Positions 16,151-24,611 of a stretch of 64,000 nucleotides of DNA are shown piece by piece. The first letter of the stretch is position 1; every line of letters begins with the position of its first letter. This DNA comes from Sediminibacterium sp. (lineage in GTDB: Bacteria; Bacteroidota; Bacteroidia; Chitinophagales; Chitinophagaceae): NCBI GenBank assembly GCA_017537025.1, contig JAFWCB010000005.1:62001-126000 (forward strand). The letters are read 5' to 3'. Both the position numbers and the translations under genes were made by a program. Under the pieces are notes generated by a model that saw nothing but the letters and a program-made list of their open reading frames with translations, did no database searches and was not told the DNA's origin.

Positions 16151-17803
16151 ATGATCCATAAATTATCAATACAAAATTACGCCATCATAGATGCCATTGA
16201 AATTGATTTTCATTCCGGATTAAATATCATTACCGGAGAAACGGGTGCCGGTAAAAGTATCCTTATGGGTGCATTAGGATTAATATTGGGGGGCAGAGCA
16301 GATAGCAGTGCCTTGCTTAACAAGGAGAAGAAATCAATTATTGAAGGATTCTTTGCGGTAAAAGAGAAACAATCGGTCATCACTTTTTTACAACAAGAAG
16401 GTTTTGATTATGAAGGAGCTTTGATTCTTAGAAGAGAGATTGCTGTAACGGGAAAATCGCGTGCATTTATTAACGACTCTCCTTGTACCCTGCAACAGCT
16501 AAAGCAATTAGCTTCCTTACTTGTTGATTTACATCAACAATTTGATACGCTGGATATTGCTGAATCCGATTTTCAGCGAGCTGTTATTGATATCCTTGCG
16601 GGCAATCATTCCCATTACATTCCTTTTCAAGAAAAATATCAGCAGTGGAAACAGCTATTAAACACTATTAAAAAAATAGAGACAGAGAAGGTAAATTTTA
16701 CAAGAGAGGCCGATTACCATCAGTTTTTGCTAGACGAACTAGTTCAGCTTAATGTAAAAGAAAATGAGTTGGAAGAATTGGATGCGGAATGGCAACTATT
16801 GAGTAATGCTGCTACAATAAAAATGGGATTATCTAATGCGTATGAGGCGCTGGATAATTCTGAAGAGCCGCTAACCGCAGCTTTAAAAAATATACAAGCT
16901 GGCTTAACCCAAATTTCCAAACTATACCCTGCTATTGACTTACAACTCGATCGTTTAAAAACAATTTATATTGAGCTTAAAGATATTGCCCAGGAGTTAT
17001 CGCATTTAGCAGATTCCATCAATGAAAATGAATCTCGCGCTACTGTTGTGAATGAAAGAATTACGGCCGGTGATAAATTACTTAGAAAACATGGCTTTAC
17101 GCATACTAAGGAATTATTAGCCTTGCAAGCCGATTTACAAAAAAAATTAGATGCTGTATATAATATCGATGAGCAATATCAGCAGCATATAGAGGCCGCC
17201 AAAAAATTAGAAAAGGAATTACAGGAAATAGCTGAAATAATAAAAGTTAATAGACTAGCACAAGCTCCCATTTTTGAAAAGTCGGTAAATAACTTATTAA
17301 AACAAGTGGGAATGCCGAATGCTCAAATTAAAGTTGTTTTTGAACCAACGCAGCTTACCATGTATGGAACAGAAGAAACACTTTTTTTATTCGATGCTAA
17401 TAAACAAGGTCGTTTTGAATCATTGGGTAAGGTAGCTAGCGGTGGAGAATTGAGCAGATTAATGCTATGTATAAAATCTCTAGTTGCTTCCACCATTGAT
17501 TTACCCACTATGATTTTTGATGAAATAGACACCGGCATTTCCGGCGAAGCCGCCAAACAAGTAGGTATTATCATGCAAACAATGGCTGCAACCAGACAAA
17601 TCATCTGTATTACGCACCAGCCTCAAATTGCGGGTAAAGCATCTGCTCATTTCTATGTTTATAAAGAAGCTAAAAAAGATGGTATTAAAACAGAAATCAA
17701 ATTACTTACTGAATCTGAAAGAATAGAAGCGATTGCAAAAATGCTGGGGGGAGAAAAACCTACAGCTGCGGCATTGGAAAATGCACGTGAAATGATGAAT
17801 TGA
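16151..17803 (+). CDS. recN: DNA repair protein RecN
   Basis: SMC-like ATPase acting in double-strand break repair, 550 residues from ATG 16151 (MIHKLSIQNYAIIDAIEIDF), the conserved RecN start; the frame extends 27 codons upstream into the previous gene and that part is not RecN. Walker A is GETGAGKSIL, then the coiled-coil arms (about 160-370), and signature and Walker B in the C-terminal head: VASGGELSRLMLCIK and TMIFDEIDTGISGEAA, followed by ITHQPQIAGKA. Full length and intact. Confidence 0.95.
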   Translation: MIHKLSIQNYAIIDAIEIDFHSGLNIITGETGAGKSILMGALGLILGGRADSSALLNKEKKSIIEGFFAVKEKQSVITFLQQEGFDYEGALILRREIAVTGKSRAFINDSPCTLQQLKQLASLLVDLHQQFDTLDIAESDFQRAVIDILAGNHSHYIPFQEKYQQWKQLLNTIKKIETEKVNFTREADYHQFLLDELVQLNVKENELEELDAEWQLLSNAATIKMGLSNAYEALDNSEEPLTAALKNIQAGLTQISKLYPAIDLQLDRLKTIYIELKDIAQELSHLADSINENESRATVVNERITAGDKLLRKHGFTHTKELLALQADLQKKLDAVYNIDEQYQQHIEAAKKLEKELQEIAEIIKVNRLAQAPIFEKSVNNLLKQVGMPNAQIKVVFEPTQLTMYGTEETLFLFDANKQGRFESLGKVASGGELSRLMLCIKSLVASTIDLPTMIFDEIDTGISGEAAKQVGIIMQTMAATRQIICITHQPQIAGKASAHFYVYKEAKKDGIKTEIKLLTESERIEAIAKMLGGEKPTAAALENAREMMN

Positions 17804-17816
17804 TATATCTTTAGAC

Positions 17817-17841
17817 CGCCCTTCGACAGGCTCAGGGTGAC
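17817..17841. repeat. Short dispersed palindromic repeat
   Basis: The stretch CCCTTCGACAGGCTCAGGG followed by TGAC, between recN and fabI, is the kind of short intergenic element that in reverse translates to the recurring phrase VTLSLSKG in false genes of many bacterial genomes. It has a short CCCT/AGGG stem. Only one copy is in this window. Confidence 0.6.
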
Positions 17842-17874
17842 AAACCGAAAGTATACAACTATAAAAAACATGCT

Positions 17875-18699
17875 ATGCCATATAACTTATTAAAAGGAAA
17901 ACGAGGAATTATTACAGGTGCTTTAGATACCAATTCTATTGCTTGGAAAGTAGCAGAAAAAGCGCATGAAGAAGGTGCTAGTTTTGTACTTACCAATGCG
18001 CCTATAGCCATGCGAATGGGTGAGATCAATAAATTAGCTGAGCAAACTAATTCTAAAATCATCCCTGCCGATGCTACCAGTGTAGACGAGTTAACCACAC
18101 TTTTTACGCAATCTCAAGAAGTACTTGGTGGCAAAATAGATTTCGTTTTACATTCCATCGGCATGAGCGTGAATATTCGCAAAAAAGTTCCTTATACAGA
18201 AGCTAACTACGATTATTTTATGAAGGGTATTGATGTATCTGCTATGTCTTTTCATAAAATGTTATCTGTGGCTCGGAAGCTTGATGCTATTAATGAATGG
18301 GGAAGTGTTGTTGCCTTAACTTATATGGCAGCTCAACGCACTTTTCCTTTTTATACCGATATGGCAGATATCAAAGCAATGTTAGAATCTATTGCTCGCA
18401 GCTTTGGATATCATTATGGGGTTGAAAAAAAGGTAAGAATCAATACTGTTTCTCAATCGGCTACAAAAACTACTGCGGGTACCGGTATCAAAGGATTTAA
18501 TGATTTTTATGATTACGCGAATGCCATTGCACCACTTGGTAACGCTACTGCTGAAGATTGTGCGAATTATTGTATTACCCTATTCTCGGATTTAACGCGC
18601 ATGGTTACGATGCAAAACTTATTTCATGATGGAGGTTTTTCTATGACAGGCGTAAGCAATGAGGTTATGCAAAAATTGGGAATTCAGTCTGAAAGTTAA
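17875..18699 (+). CDS. fabI: Enoyl-[acyl-carrier-protein] reductase, FabI type
   Basis: NAD(P)H-dependent reductase for the last step of each fatty-acid elongation round. 274 residues, atypical short-chain dehydrogenase. Cofactor strand GKRGIITGALDTNSIAWKVA, then FVLHSIGMS, and the FabI catalytic Tyr-x6-Lys in FYTDMADIKAMLESIARSFG. The substrate loop RINTVSQSATKTTAGTGI follows. It is the target class of triclosan-like inhibitors. Ten bases separate it from the SemiSWEET gene. Confidence 0.9.
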   Translation: MPYNLLKGKRGIITGALDTNSIAWKVAEKAHEEGASFVLTNAPIAMRMGEINKLAEQTNSKIIPADATSVDELTTLFTQSQEVLGGKIDFVLHSIGMSVNIRKKVPYTEANYDYFMKGIDVSAMSFHKMLSVARKLDAINEWGSVVALTYMAAQRTFPFYTDMADIKAMLESIARSFGYHYGVEKKVRINTVSQSATKTTAGTGIKGFNDFYDYANAIAPLGNATAEDCANYCITLFSDLTRMVTMQNLFHDGGFSMTGVSNEVMQKLGIQSES

Positions 18700-18709
18700 T
18701 AACAACACC

Positions 18710-18976
18710 ATGCAATGGAATGAACTAATAGGTTATATCGGTGCTTTTTTAAGTGCCATTACTTTTATACCTCAGGTATGGCAAGCTTGGAAAACGAAGA
18801 GCGTGGGGGATTTAAGTATCTGGATGATCTTCATCGTAATTACCAGTACTATTGTATGGTTAATCTATGCGTTTAGTGTAAATAGCGGACCTGTAATTGC
18901 TGCAAATATTATAGTATTGACGCTTGCTCTGATGCTGCTTTACTTCAAGCTTACTTTCAAAAACCCTACAAAATAA
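18710..18976 (+). CDS. SemiSWEET-type small membrane transporter
   Basis: 88-residue integral membrane protein with three predicted helices, the size and pattern of a SemiSWEET (half of a SWEET sugar transporter; PQ-loop/MtN3 family) that works as a dimer. The PQ motif is seen as FIPQVWQAWKTKSVGDLS in the first helix/loop, typical of the family. The start is ATG 18710 (MQWNELIGYIGAF); a longer frame upstream overlaps fabI and has no hydrophobic pattern. Substrate not predictable; sugar flux is known only for a few members. Confidence 0.85.
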   Translation: MQWNELIGYIGAFLSAITFIPQVWQAWKTKSVGDLSIWMIFIVITSTIVWLIYAFSVNSGPVIAANIIVLTLALMLLYFKLTFKNPTK

Positions 18977-18978
18977 AT

Positions 18979-19004
18979 TAGCAGATACTTGATCGTATCT
19001 GCTA
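18979..19004. terminator. Terminator hairpin between convergent SemiSWEET and DUF2795 genes
   Basis: 10-bp perfect stem TAGCAGATAC / GTATCTGCTA with a 6-nt loop in the 35-nt gap between two converging genes. The flanks are A/T rich but lack long T runs, so efficiency is uncertain; it could serve both directions. Confidence 0.6.
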
Positions 19005-19011
19005 GATTGTA

Positions 19012-19233
19012 TTAATATTCATCTTCATTAAACATAAAGTCTTCCTGACTTGGATAGTCGGGCCATATATCTTCAATACTCTCATATACTTCCCCTTCAT
19101 CTTCTAATTCTTGCAAATTCTCAACTACTTCAATAGGAGCACCACTACGTATTGAATAATCAATCAATTCATCTTTTGTAGCCGGCCAAGGGGCCTCTTC
19201 CAAATAACTTGCTAACTCAAGTGTCCAAAACAT
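19012..19233 (-). CDS. Small acidic DUF2795-like protein
   Basis: 73-residue acidic protein. The start at 19233 gives MFWTLELASYLEEAPWP, preceded by GGAGG eight bases upstream, one of the few clear Shine-Dalgarno sites in the window; a longer frame upstream is not supported. The sequence around ATKDELIDYSIRSGAP and ENLQELEDEGE resembles DUF2795, a short helical domain of unknown role found next to many housekeeping genes in Bacteroidota. It has the best promoter of the window (19252-19282). The strong promoter and SD suggest high expression. Function unknown. Confidence 0.8.
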   Translation of the reverse strand: MFWTLELASYLEEAPWPATKDELIDYSIRSGAPIEVVENLQELEDEGEVYESIEDIWPDYPSQEDFMFNEDEY

Positions 19234-19251
19234 ATTTCCTCCAATTTTTTG

Positions 19252-19282
19252 CAAAAGTAAACGTATAAACGATACAACCAAA
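19252..19282 (-). promoter_or_regulatory. Canonical Bacteroidota promoter (TTTG-N19-TACTTTTG)
   Basis: Minus strand: TTTG (-33 element, 19279-19282), exactly 19 nt, then TACTTTTG (-7 element, 19252-19259). It matches the known consensus of the phylum in both boxes and spacing and drives the DUF2795-like gene. Confidence 0.85.
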
Positions 19283-19343
19283 TCCAAGATATCCAGCAGA
19301 TGCGGAGAAAGCTTTAAAATCCTGATTTTTGGAGCCTGTTTTG

Positions 19344-19351
19344 TAGGTTTG
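19344..19351 (+). promoter_or_regulatory. Candidate -7 box (TAGGTTTG) for the LolD-like ATPase gene
   Basis: TAGGTTTG fits TAnnTTTG and lies 22 nt before ATG 19374. A TTTG occurs only 12 nt further upstream, closer than the usual 19, so the -33 element is uncertain. Confidence 0.55.
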
Positions 19352-19373
19352 CGAATTAAAAGCACCCATTTTA

Positions 19374-20024
19374 ATGCTAAAAGCTGAAAATATTACTAAA
19401 AAATTCAACAATATTACTGTTCTGAATCAGGTAAATATAACCCTTGAGAAGGGGGAAATGGTCAGTTTGGTGGGGTCGTCGGGTGCCGGAAAGAGTAGTT
19501 TGTTACATATTTTAGGATCCTTGGATACCCCCGATTCAGGCAAGGTTTGGTTTGAAGATACCGATATTAGCAAGTTGAGTAATAGTGAACTGGCACAGTT
19601 CAGAAATGCTCATATGGGATTCATATTTCAATTCCATCAGTTATTACCGGAATTCACTGCTCTTGAAAATGTGTGTATACCCGGGTGGATAGGTGGCCGT
19701 AACAAGAATGAAGTTGAGGAACGTGCAGCCTCCTTATTGAAAGATCTAGGCTTACAAGACAGAGTAACCCATAAGCCCACGGCTTTATCGGGAGGCGAAC
19801 AACAAAGAGTGGCCGTTGCCAGAGCCTTGATTAATGAGCCCGCTATTGTTTTCGCTGATGAGCCAACAGGCAATTTAGATAGTACTAACGCAAAAGAATT
19901 GTATCGTATTTTCAAAACCCTTAACCAAAAAACAGGAACCGCTTTTTTAATTGTTACCCATAATGAGGAACTAGCTGCTTTTGCGGATAGAACTATTAAA
20001 ATGAAAGATGGACAACTGTTATAA
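19374..20024 (+). CDS. ABC transporter ATP-binding protein, LolD/MacB family
   Basis: 216-residue ATPase: Walker A GSSGAGKSSLL, Q-loop FQFHQLLPEF, signature LSGGEQQRVAVARAL, Walker [15 protein letters not shown] and the switch histidine in IVTHNEEL. The sequence is that of the LolD/FtsE/MacB group, which powers lipoprotein release, divisome or macrolide-type mechanotransmission pumps together with FtsX-like permeases. No permease gene is adjacent, so the partner is elsewhere; LolD is the favoured reading for such an orphan in Bacteroidota. Two bases separate its stop from the converging PduO gene. Confidence 0.85.
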   Translation: MLKAENITKKFNNITVLNQVNITLEKGEMVSLVGSSGAGKSSLLHILGSLDTPDSGKVWFEDTDISKLSNSELAQFRNAHMGFIFQFHQLLPEFTALENVCIPGWIGGRNKNEVEERAASLLKDLGLQDRVTHKPTALSGGEQQRVAVARALINEPAIVFADEPTGNLDSTNAKELYRIFKTLNQKTGTAFLIVTHNEELAAFADRTIKMKDGQLL

Positions 20025-20026
20025 GT

Positions 20027-20590
20027 TTAAGACACTCTTGGTTTCCAGGGAACTTCTGCAACCTGCAAAGTTTTTGCAGCAAAGCGAGAGAGCACGAACA
20101 GATAATCACTTAATCTATTCAAATATTTTATGATCAAGGGCTCCACAAACAAATCATGCTCTTTCATATTCACGATCCCTCTTTCTGCCCTTCTACATAC
20201 GCATCGCGCAATATGCATTTGAGAAATAATAACATGACCGCCGGGAAGAATAAAAAACTTCATGGGAGGTAAGTTATCATTCATCCTGTCTATTTCTTTC
20301 TCCAATAAAATAATATCTGTCTCTCGTAAATCAGGTATTTTCATTAGAGGCTCTTTTTCGGGGTCACAAGCTAAAGAGGAACCAACTGTAAAAAGCCTGT
20401 CTTGTATTTCTTTGAGCGTATTATTTGTTTGAGGGTCATTGAATAAATCACCGAGTAGCCCAATCCACGAGTTTAATTCGTCTACGGTACCATATGCTTC
20501 AATACGAATATGACTTTTGGGTACTTTAGTACCTCCTATCAAAGCAGTTTTGCCTAAATCACCGGTTTTGGTATAAATCTTCATTGCCAT
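20027..20590 (-). CDS. Cob(I)alamin adenosyltransferase, PduO type
   Basis: Adds the adenosyl group of ATP to cobalamin to make coenzyme B12. 187 residues with the family signatures KIYTKTGDLGKTAL (ATP loop), IRIEAYGTVDELNSWIG, and RCVCRRAERGIV, the conserved Arg/Glu ATP-binding helix. The start could be the ATG at 20590 or the one two codons later; both give the same fold. In this phylum it often serves methylmalonyl-CoA mutase, whose genes are not in the window. Confidence 0.92.
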   Translation of the reverse strand: MAMKIYTKTGDLGKTALIGGTKVPKSHIRIEAYGTVDELNSWIGLLGDLFNDPQTNNTLKEIQDRLFTVGSSLACDPEKEPLMKIPDLRETDIILLEKEIDRMNDNLPPMKFFILPGGHVIISQMHIARCVCRRAERGIVNMKEHDLFVEPLIIKYLNRLSDYLFVLSRFAAKTLQVAEVPWKPRVS

Positions 20591-20637
20591 TTTAAAACAG
20601 TAGCCAATAGTACAAAAAAATAAGGGAATGGTTCGCG

Positions 20638-21345
20638 TTAGGCCATTTGTTCAACTACCTTTCGGGTATCTGTTTCAATCAAGCCATCGCGTAGTCTAAC
20701 AACTCTATGTGCATAAGCCGCTATATCTTCTTCATGGGTAACTAAAACCACGGTATTACCCGCTTCTTGAATTTTGCCAAAAATTTGCATGACTTCAACA
20801 GATGTTTTTGAATCCAAATTACCTGTTGGCTCATCCGCCAATAATATGGAAGGATTATTCACTAACGCCCGGGCAATAGCTACCCGCTGAATTTGTCCAC
20901 CACTCAACTCATTCGATTTATGATGACTCCTTTCCGCTAAACCTACTTTATTCAATGCTTCCATGGCACGTTCAATGCGTTCTTTTTTACTAATGCCCGC
21001 ATAAATAAGAGGCAATGCCACATTTTCGGCTGCACTTAACCGAGGTAATAAATTAAATTGTTGGAAAACAAATCCGATTTCCGTGTTCCGAACTTCGGCT
21101 AAGTCATCATCATGCATCTTGCTCACATCTTTTCCATTGAGCACATACTTGCCACCGGTTGGAGAATCTAAACAGCCCAAAATATTCATCAAGGTACTTT
21201 TACCACTTCCCGAAGGTCCCATCAAAGCAACATATTCATTTTTGAATATATCTAAAGAAATACCTTTTAATACGGGAATTGCTTGGGAACCCATAAAATA
21301 GCTTTTTTGGATATCCTCTAGGTGTATAATTGATTCTGCTTGCAT
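20638..21345 (-). CDS. ABC transporter ATP-binding protein, MacB/LolD family
   Basis: 235 residues. Walker [12 protein letters not shown], signature [15 protein letters not shown], Walker [15 protein letters not shown], switch histidine LVTHEEDI. It belongs to the MacB/LolD group and is more like MacB-type ATPases ([14 protein letters not shown] insert before the signature). Like the LolD-like gene at 19374 it has no neighbouring permease. It follows gatC by 5 nt and may share its transcript. Confidence 0.88.
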   Translation of the reverse strand: MQAESIIHLEDIQKSYFMGSQAIPVLKGISLDIFKNEYVALMGPSGSGKSTLMNILGCLDSPTGGKYVLNGKDVSKMHDDDLAEVRNTEIGFVFQQFNLLPRLSAAENVALPLIYAGISKKERIERAMEALNKVGLAERSHHKSNELSGGQIQRVAIARALVNNPSILLADEPTGNLDSKTSVEVMQIFGKIQEAGNTVVLVTHEEDIAAYAHRVVRLRDGLIETDTRKVVEQMA

Positions 21346-21350
21346 GTACT

Positions 21351-21641
21351 CTATTTTTTTATAACAGTTGGAACTTTAAAATAATGAACATCAGGAACCG
21401 GAGCATTTGAGAAGATTATTTGGGGGTCGATGGGATCTGCGGGATGATCTTCTCTCAACCCTTTTCCTGTATTCGACATATATAATAAGGGTTCAACATT
21501 ACGGGTATCCAGTTCATTCAATTTTTCAATAAAAACAACCATCTTTTCCAAATCAGCTCGCAACGCAGTTTCATTCTCCGGATTAGATTCCAGCCTTGCT
21601 AAATGCAGAAGCTTAGTGATCATATCGTTGGTAATTTCCAT
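21351..21641 (-). CDS. gatC: Asp/Glu-tRNA amidotransferase subunit C
   Basis: Small subunit that stabilises GatAB, which converts misacylated Glu-tRNA(Gln)/Asp-tRNA(Asn) to the amide forms. 96 residues from ATG 21641 ([17 protein letters not shown]), the normal GatC start; a longer frame upstream crosses the promoter. Motifs [11 protein letters not shown] and LREDHPADP are typical. gatA and gatB are not nearby, as often in Bacteroidota. The TACTTTTG box ends 6 nt before the ATG, suggesting a leaderless mRNA. Confidence 0.92.
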   Translation of the reverse strand: MEITNDMITKLLHLARLESNPENETALRADLEKMVVFIEKLNELDTRNVEPLLYMSNTGKGLREDHPADPIDPQIIFSNAPVPDVHYFKVPTVIKK

Positions 21642-21647
21642 TATTGA

Positions 21648-21655
21648 CAAAAGTA
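21648..21655 (-). promoter_or_regulatory. -7 promoter box (TACTTTTG) abutting gatC
   Basis: Minus strand TACTTTTG matches TAnnTTTG; only TCAATA separates it from the gatC ATG. Confidence 0.6.
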
Positions 21656-22033
21656 ACAGAATGATTGGCATTCGGAGTGAAAGAAAATTGTAAATGGTCG
21701 ATTATCGCAAACAACGGTTATTTTAAACGATTTCTACCAAAAGCCACCTTTCACAAATATTAATTTTTGTTAATATAATTCATTCACTATTCGCAGAATC
21801 GTATGGACTGAGTTTACTTTATCATTAAAAAAAAATTAAAAATTGAACTAACCAATTTAAAATTTGTATTAAGAAATTGAGAATTATTCTCTAAGAAGCG
21901 TGTTATTCTTGGATTTGCGGTTTTTTTCGATGAAAGGGTTTATTTTCTTAAACATCGTTATTCACTTTGGTGCATAATTGTTGAATAGTTAGCATTCATA
22001 TTTTTAATAAATTGTAAACACAAATCCCCCGTT
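21656..22033. other. Non-coding A+T-rich stretch
   Basis: About 380 bases with no gene. It contains two short symmetric sites: a perfect 13-bp palindrome GAGAATTATTCTC at 21879-21891, and 7-bp arms ATATTAA/TTAATAT at 21767-21786. Nothing else was recognised; promoters for the small peptide at 22034 must lie here, and a partial -7 box (TATTTTTA) occurs shortly before it. Confidence 0.5.
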
Positions 22034-22114
22034 ATGCTAGTTTACGTTCTTTTGGCCGTTTACCTAGTTTGCCTTTATTTGGCATATAAAGGTGCCGCCG
22101 TATCGGAAGAATGA
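22034..22114 (+). CDS. Putative 26-residue single-helix membrane peptide
   Basis: Short frame from ATG 22034 encoding 26 residues: a hydrophobic segment MLVYVLLAVYLVCLYLA followed by YKGAAVSEE, i.e. one membrane helix with a small polar tail. It is followed after 20 nt by a strong terminator, and a gap of nearly 400 nt precedes it, so the sequence has the shape of an independent small gene. Its build recalls small regulatory subunits of membrane complexes (KdpF, CydX type), but no such complex is encoded here and I do not recognise the sequence. Not proven to be translated. Confidence 0.5.
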   Translation: MLVYVLLAVYLVCLYLAYKGAAVSEE

Positions 22115-22134
22115 ATCCTTCCCCCAAAAAAATG

Positions 22135-22166
22135 AATATCAAACCCTTGGGTTTGATATTTTTTTT
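22135..22166 (+). terminator. Strong Rho-independent terminator after the 26-residue frame
   Basis: Arms AATATCAAACCC (22135-22146) and GGGTTTGATATT (22149-22160) are perfectly complementary, separated by TT, and run into eight T (22159-22166). Confidence 0.88.
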
Positions 22167-22184
22167 ACCCTATCTTCGATTAAA

Positions 22185-22200
22185 TTAGTTGCATAACTAA
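22185..22200. promoter_or_regulatory. Candidate operator TTAGTT-GCAT-AACTAA upstream of fadN
   Basis: Six-base perfect arms around GCAT, ending one base before the -7 box of the next gene. The position would let a dimeric regulator (MarR/TetR type) block the promoter. No regulator gene is adjacent. Confidence 0.5.
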
Positions 22201-22201
22201 C

Positions 22202-22209
22202 TATTTTTG
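22202..22209 (+). promoter_or_regulatory. -7 promoter box (TATTTTTG) for fadN
   Basis: Matches TAnnTTTG and lies 26 nt before ATG 22236. The -33 element is not evident; the palindrome occupies that side. Confidence 0.6.
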
Positions 22210-22235
22210 TGCCGATTGCTAAATATCAACCATTT

Positions 22236-24611
22236 ATGAAACGTTCGATTAAAAAAGTTGCCGTATTAGGTAGCGGGGTTATGGGATCCCGTATTGCATG
22301 CCATTTTGCAGGAATTGGTTTGCCCGTTTTGCTTTTAGATATGGTTCCTGCAGGTGCCAAAGAGAGTACAAAAGCTGTTGAAAGAAATAAGTTAGTGAAT
22401 GATGCTTTACAAGCAGCTATTAAATCGAACCCCTCACCTGTTTTTACTAAATCTGTAGTAAACAAAATCAAGACAGGCAATTTTGATGATAATATGAAGG
22501 AAATTGCCGATTACGATTGGGTAATTGAAGTAGTTGTAGAAAGGTTGGATATAAAACAGCTCATCTATAATGAGGTTGAAAAATATCGTAAACCGGGTAC
22601 CTTAATTACTTCTAATACTTCGGGTATACCCATTCATTTAATGGCCGAGGGCAGAACAGAGGATTTCAAGAAACATTTTTGCGGAACGCATTTTTTTAAT
22701 CCACCACGTTATTTACGATTACTAGAAATCATTCCTACCCCATATACAAATCAAGAAGTGGTAGATTTTCTGATGCATTATGGAGATTTGTATTTGGGTA
22801 AAACAACGGTACTCTGTAAAGATACTCCAGCTTTTATTGCTAACCGGATCGGCGTGTTTAGTATCATGAGCATTTTCCATATCATGGAAAAACAGCAATT
22901 ATCCATTGATGAAATTGATGCTTTAACAGGGCCCATAATAGGTCGACCCAAATCGGCCACTTTTAGAACCGCTGATGTGGTTGGTATAGATACCTTGGTA
23001 AAAGTAGCAAAAGGTGTTGCGGATAATTGTCCGACCGATGAAGCAAGAGCTACATTTCAAATTCCTAGCTGGCTTGAGCAACTCATTACGAATAATTGGT
23101 TGGGAGATAAAACAGGACAAGGTTTCTTTAAAAAAACAAAATCGGCAGCCGGCAAAGAAATTCTTACGCTGAATTTATCGAGCATGGAATATGGCACTAG
23201 GGTAAAACCCAAGTTTGCATCTATTGAAGCTGCTAAGCCGGTTGAGGATTTGAAAGAGCGCATTAAAATGCTGAGTGCCGCTACAGATAAAGCCGGAAAT
23301 TTTTATAAAGCATTTCATGCTTCACTCTTTTCTTATATCTCTTTTCGTATACCTGAAATAAGTGATGAGGTATATCGTGTGGATGATGCGATGATGGCAG
23401 GATTTGGATGGGAAATTGGCGCTTTTGAAACCTGGGATTTACTGGGCGTTGCCAAAACAGTAGAAGCCATGAAATCGAGTGGCTATGGTGTAGCTCCCTG
23501 GGTTGAAGATATGTTGGCAAGCGGTGCCACCAGTTTTTATAAAGTAGAAAACGGGAAGCGATTATTTTATGATGTTGCAACTAAGTTGTATAAACCCATT
23601 CCGGGTGGTGAGGCTTTCCTTATCTTAAAAAATCATAGTGATAATCTGGTTTGGAAAAACAGTGCTTGTAAATTATATGATATTGGTGATGGCGTTGCAG
23701 GGTTTGAATGGAGTACCAAAATGAATAGTATCGGTGGCGAAGTGTTAGAAGGTTTAAACAAAGCCATAAGTATTGCTGAAGAGAAATTCAATGGTTTAGT
23801 GATTGCTAACGACGGGCCCAATTTTAGTGCGGGAGCTAATGTGGGTATGATATTTATGTTAGCTATCGAACAAGAATACGATGAATTAGACATGGCTATT
23901 CGAATGTTTCAAAACAGTATGATGCGTTTACGCTATTCGAACATACCGGTTGTTACAGCACCGCATGGCTTAACGCTTGGGGGAGGATGTGAAATGAATT
24001 TACATGCAGATAAGATTTGTGCTGCTGCAGAAACTTATATTGGGTTAGTTGAATTAGGAGTAGGTCTGATACCCGGTGGAGGCGGTACCAAAGAATTTGC
24101 ATTAAGAGCCGGTGATGAATTACATGAAGATGAACCGGAAACAAATACGTTAAAGAAAAGATTTTTTGCTATTGCTACAGCCAAAGTAGCTACTTCGGCA
24201 TATGAGTCGTTTGATATGGGAATTCTGAGATCCGGACAAGATGAAGTAATCTTGAATATAGGAAGGAGAATAGCGGAAGCTAAAAAGAGTGCCATTGAAT
24301 TATATGAACAAGGGTATACCATTCCCCAACCAAGAAAGGATGTAAAAGTGTTAGGTCGCGCTGGATTAGGGGCCATGTTGGCCGGTATCAATGGTATGTG
24401 GCGGGCCAATTATGCAACAGACCATGATGCATTGGTAGCACGAAAATTGGCTTATGTAATGTGTGGTGGAGATTTAAGTGAGCAAAGCTTGGTAAGTGAA
24501 CAATATTTACTGGATTTAGAAAGAGAAGCTTTCTTGAGTCTTTGTGGCGAAAAGAAAACCTTAGAAAGAATTCAGAGTGTATTGAAAACAGGCAGACCTG
24601 TTAGGAACTAA
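22236..24611 (+). CDS. fadN: Bifunctional 3-hydroxyacyl-CoA dehydrogenase / enoyl-CoA hydratase (FadN type)
   Basis: Performs hydration and the NAD-dependent oxidation steps of fatty-acid beta-oxidation. The start is ATG 22236 (MKRSIKKVAVLGSGVMG); the GTG nine codons earlier overlaps the promoter box. Order of domains is that of FadN, reverse to FadB: NAD-binding Rossmann fold (GSGVMGSRIACHFAG), HCDH C-terminal domains (about 190-440), then the crotonase domain at the end (GPNFSAGANVGM oxyanion loop, HGLTLGGGCEM, GLIPGGGGTKEFA). 791 residues. The thiolase and acyl-CoA dehydrogenase partners expected downstream are absent; instead the stop abuts the stop of a converging gene. Confidence 0.92.
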   Translation: MKRSIKKVAVLGSGVMGSRIACHFAGIGLPVLLLDMVPAGAKESTKAVERNKLVNDALQAAIKSNPSPVFTKSVVNKIKTGNFDDNMKEIADYDWVIEVVVERLDIKQLIYNEVEKYRKPGTLITSNTSGIPIHLMAEGRTEDFKKHFCGTHFFNPPRYLRLLEIIPTPYTNQEVVDFLMHYGDLYLGKTTVLCKDTPAFIANRIGVFSIMSIFHIMEKQQLSIDEIDALTGPIIGRPKSATFRTADVVGIDTLVKVAKGVADNCPTDEARATFQIPSWLEQLITNNWLGDKTGQGFFKKTKSAAGKEILTLNLSSMEYGTRVKPKFASIEAAKPVEDLKERIKMLSAATDKAGNFYKAFHASLFSYISFRIPEISDEVYRVDDAMMAGFGWEIGAFETWDLLGVAKTVEAMKSSGYGVAPWVEDMLASGATSFYKVENGKRLFYDVATKLYKPIPGGEAFLILKNHSDNLVWKNSACKLYDIGDGVAGFEWSTKMNSIGGEVLEGLNKAISIAEEKFNGLVIANDGPNFSAGANVGMIFMLAIEQEYDELDMAIRMFQNSMMRLRYSNIPVVTAPHGLTLGGGCEMNLHADKICAAAETYIGLVELGVGLIPGGGGTKEFALRAGDELHEDEPETNTLKKRFFAIATAKVATSAYESFDMGILRSGQDEVILNIGRRIAEAKKSAIELYEQGYTIPQPRKDVKVLGRAGLGAMLAGINGMWRANYATDHDALVARKLAYVMCGGDLSEQSLVSEQYLLDLEREAFLSLCGEKKTLERIQSVLKTGRPVRN

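Noticed and set aside
17659-17871. A 70-residue minus-strand frame containing VTLSLSKG
   Set aside because: It is a false frame produced by the dispersed repeat at 17817 and the reverse of recN.
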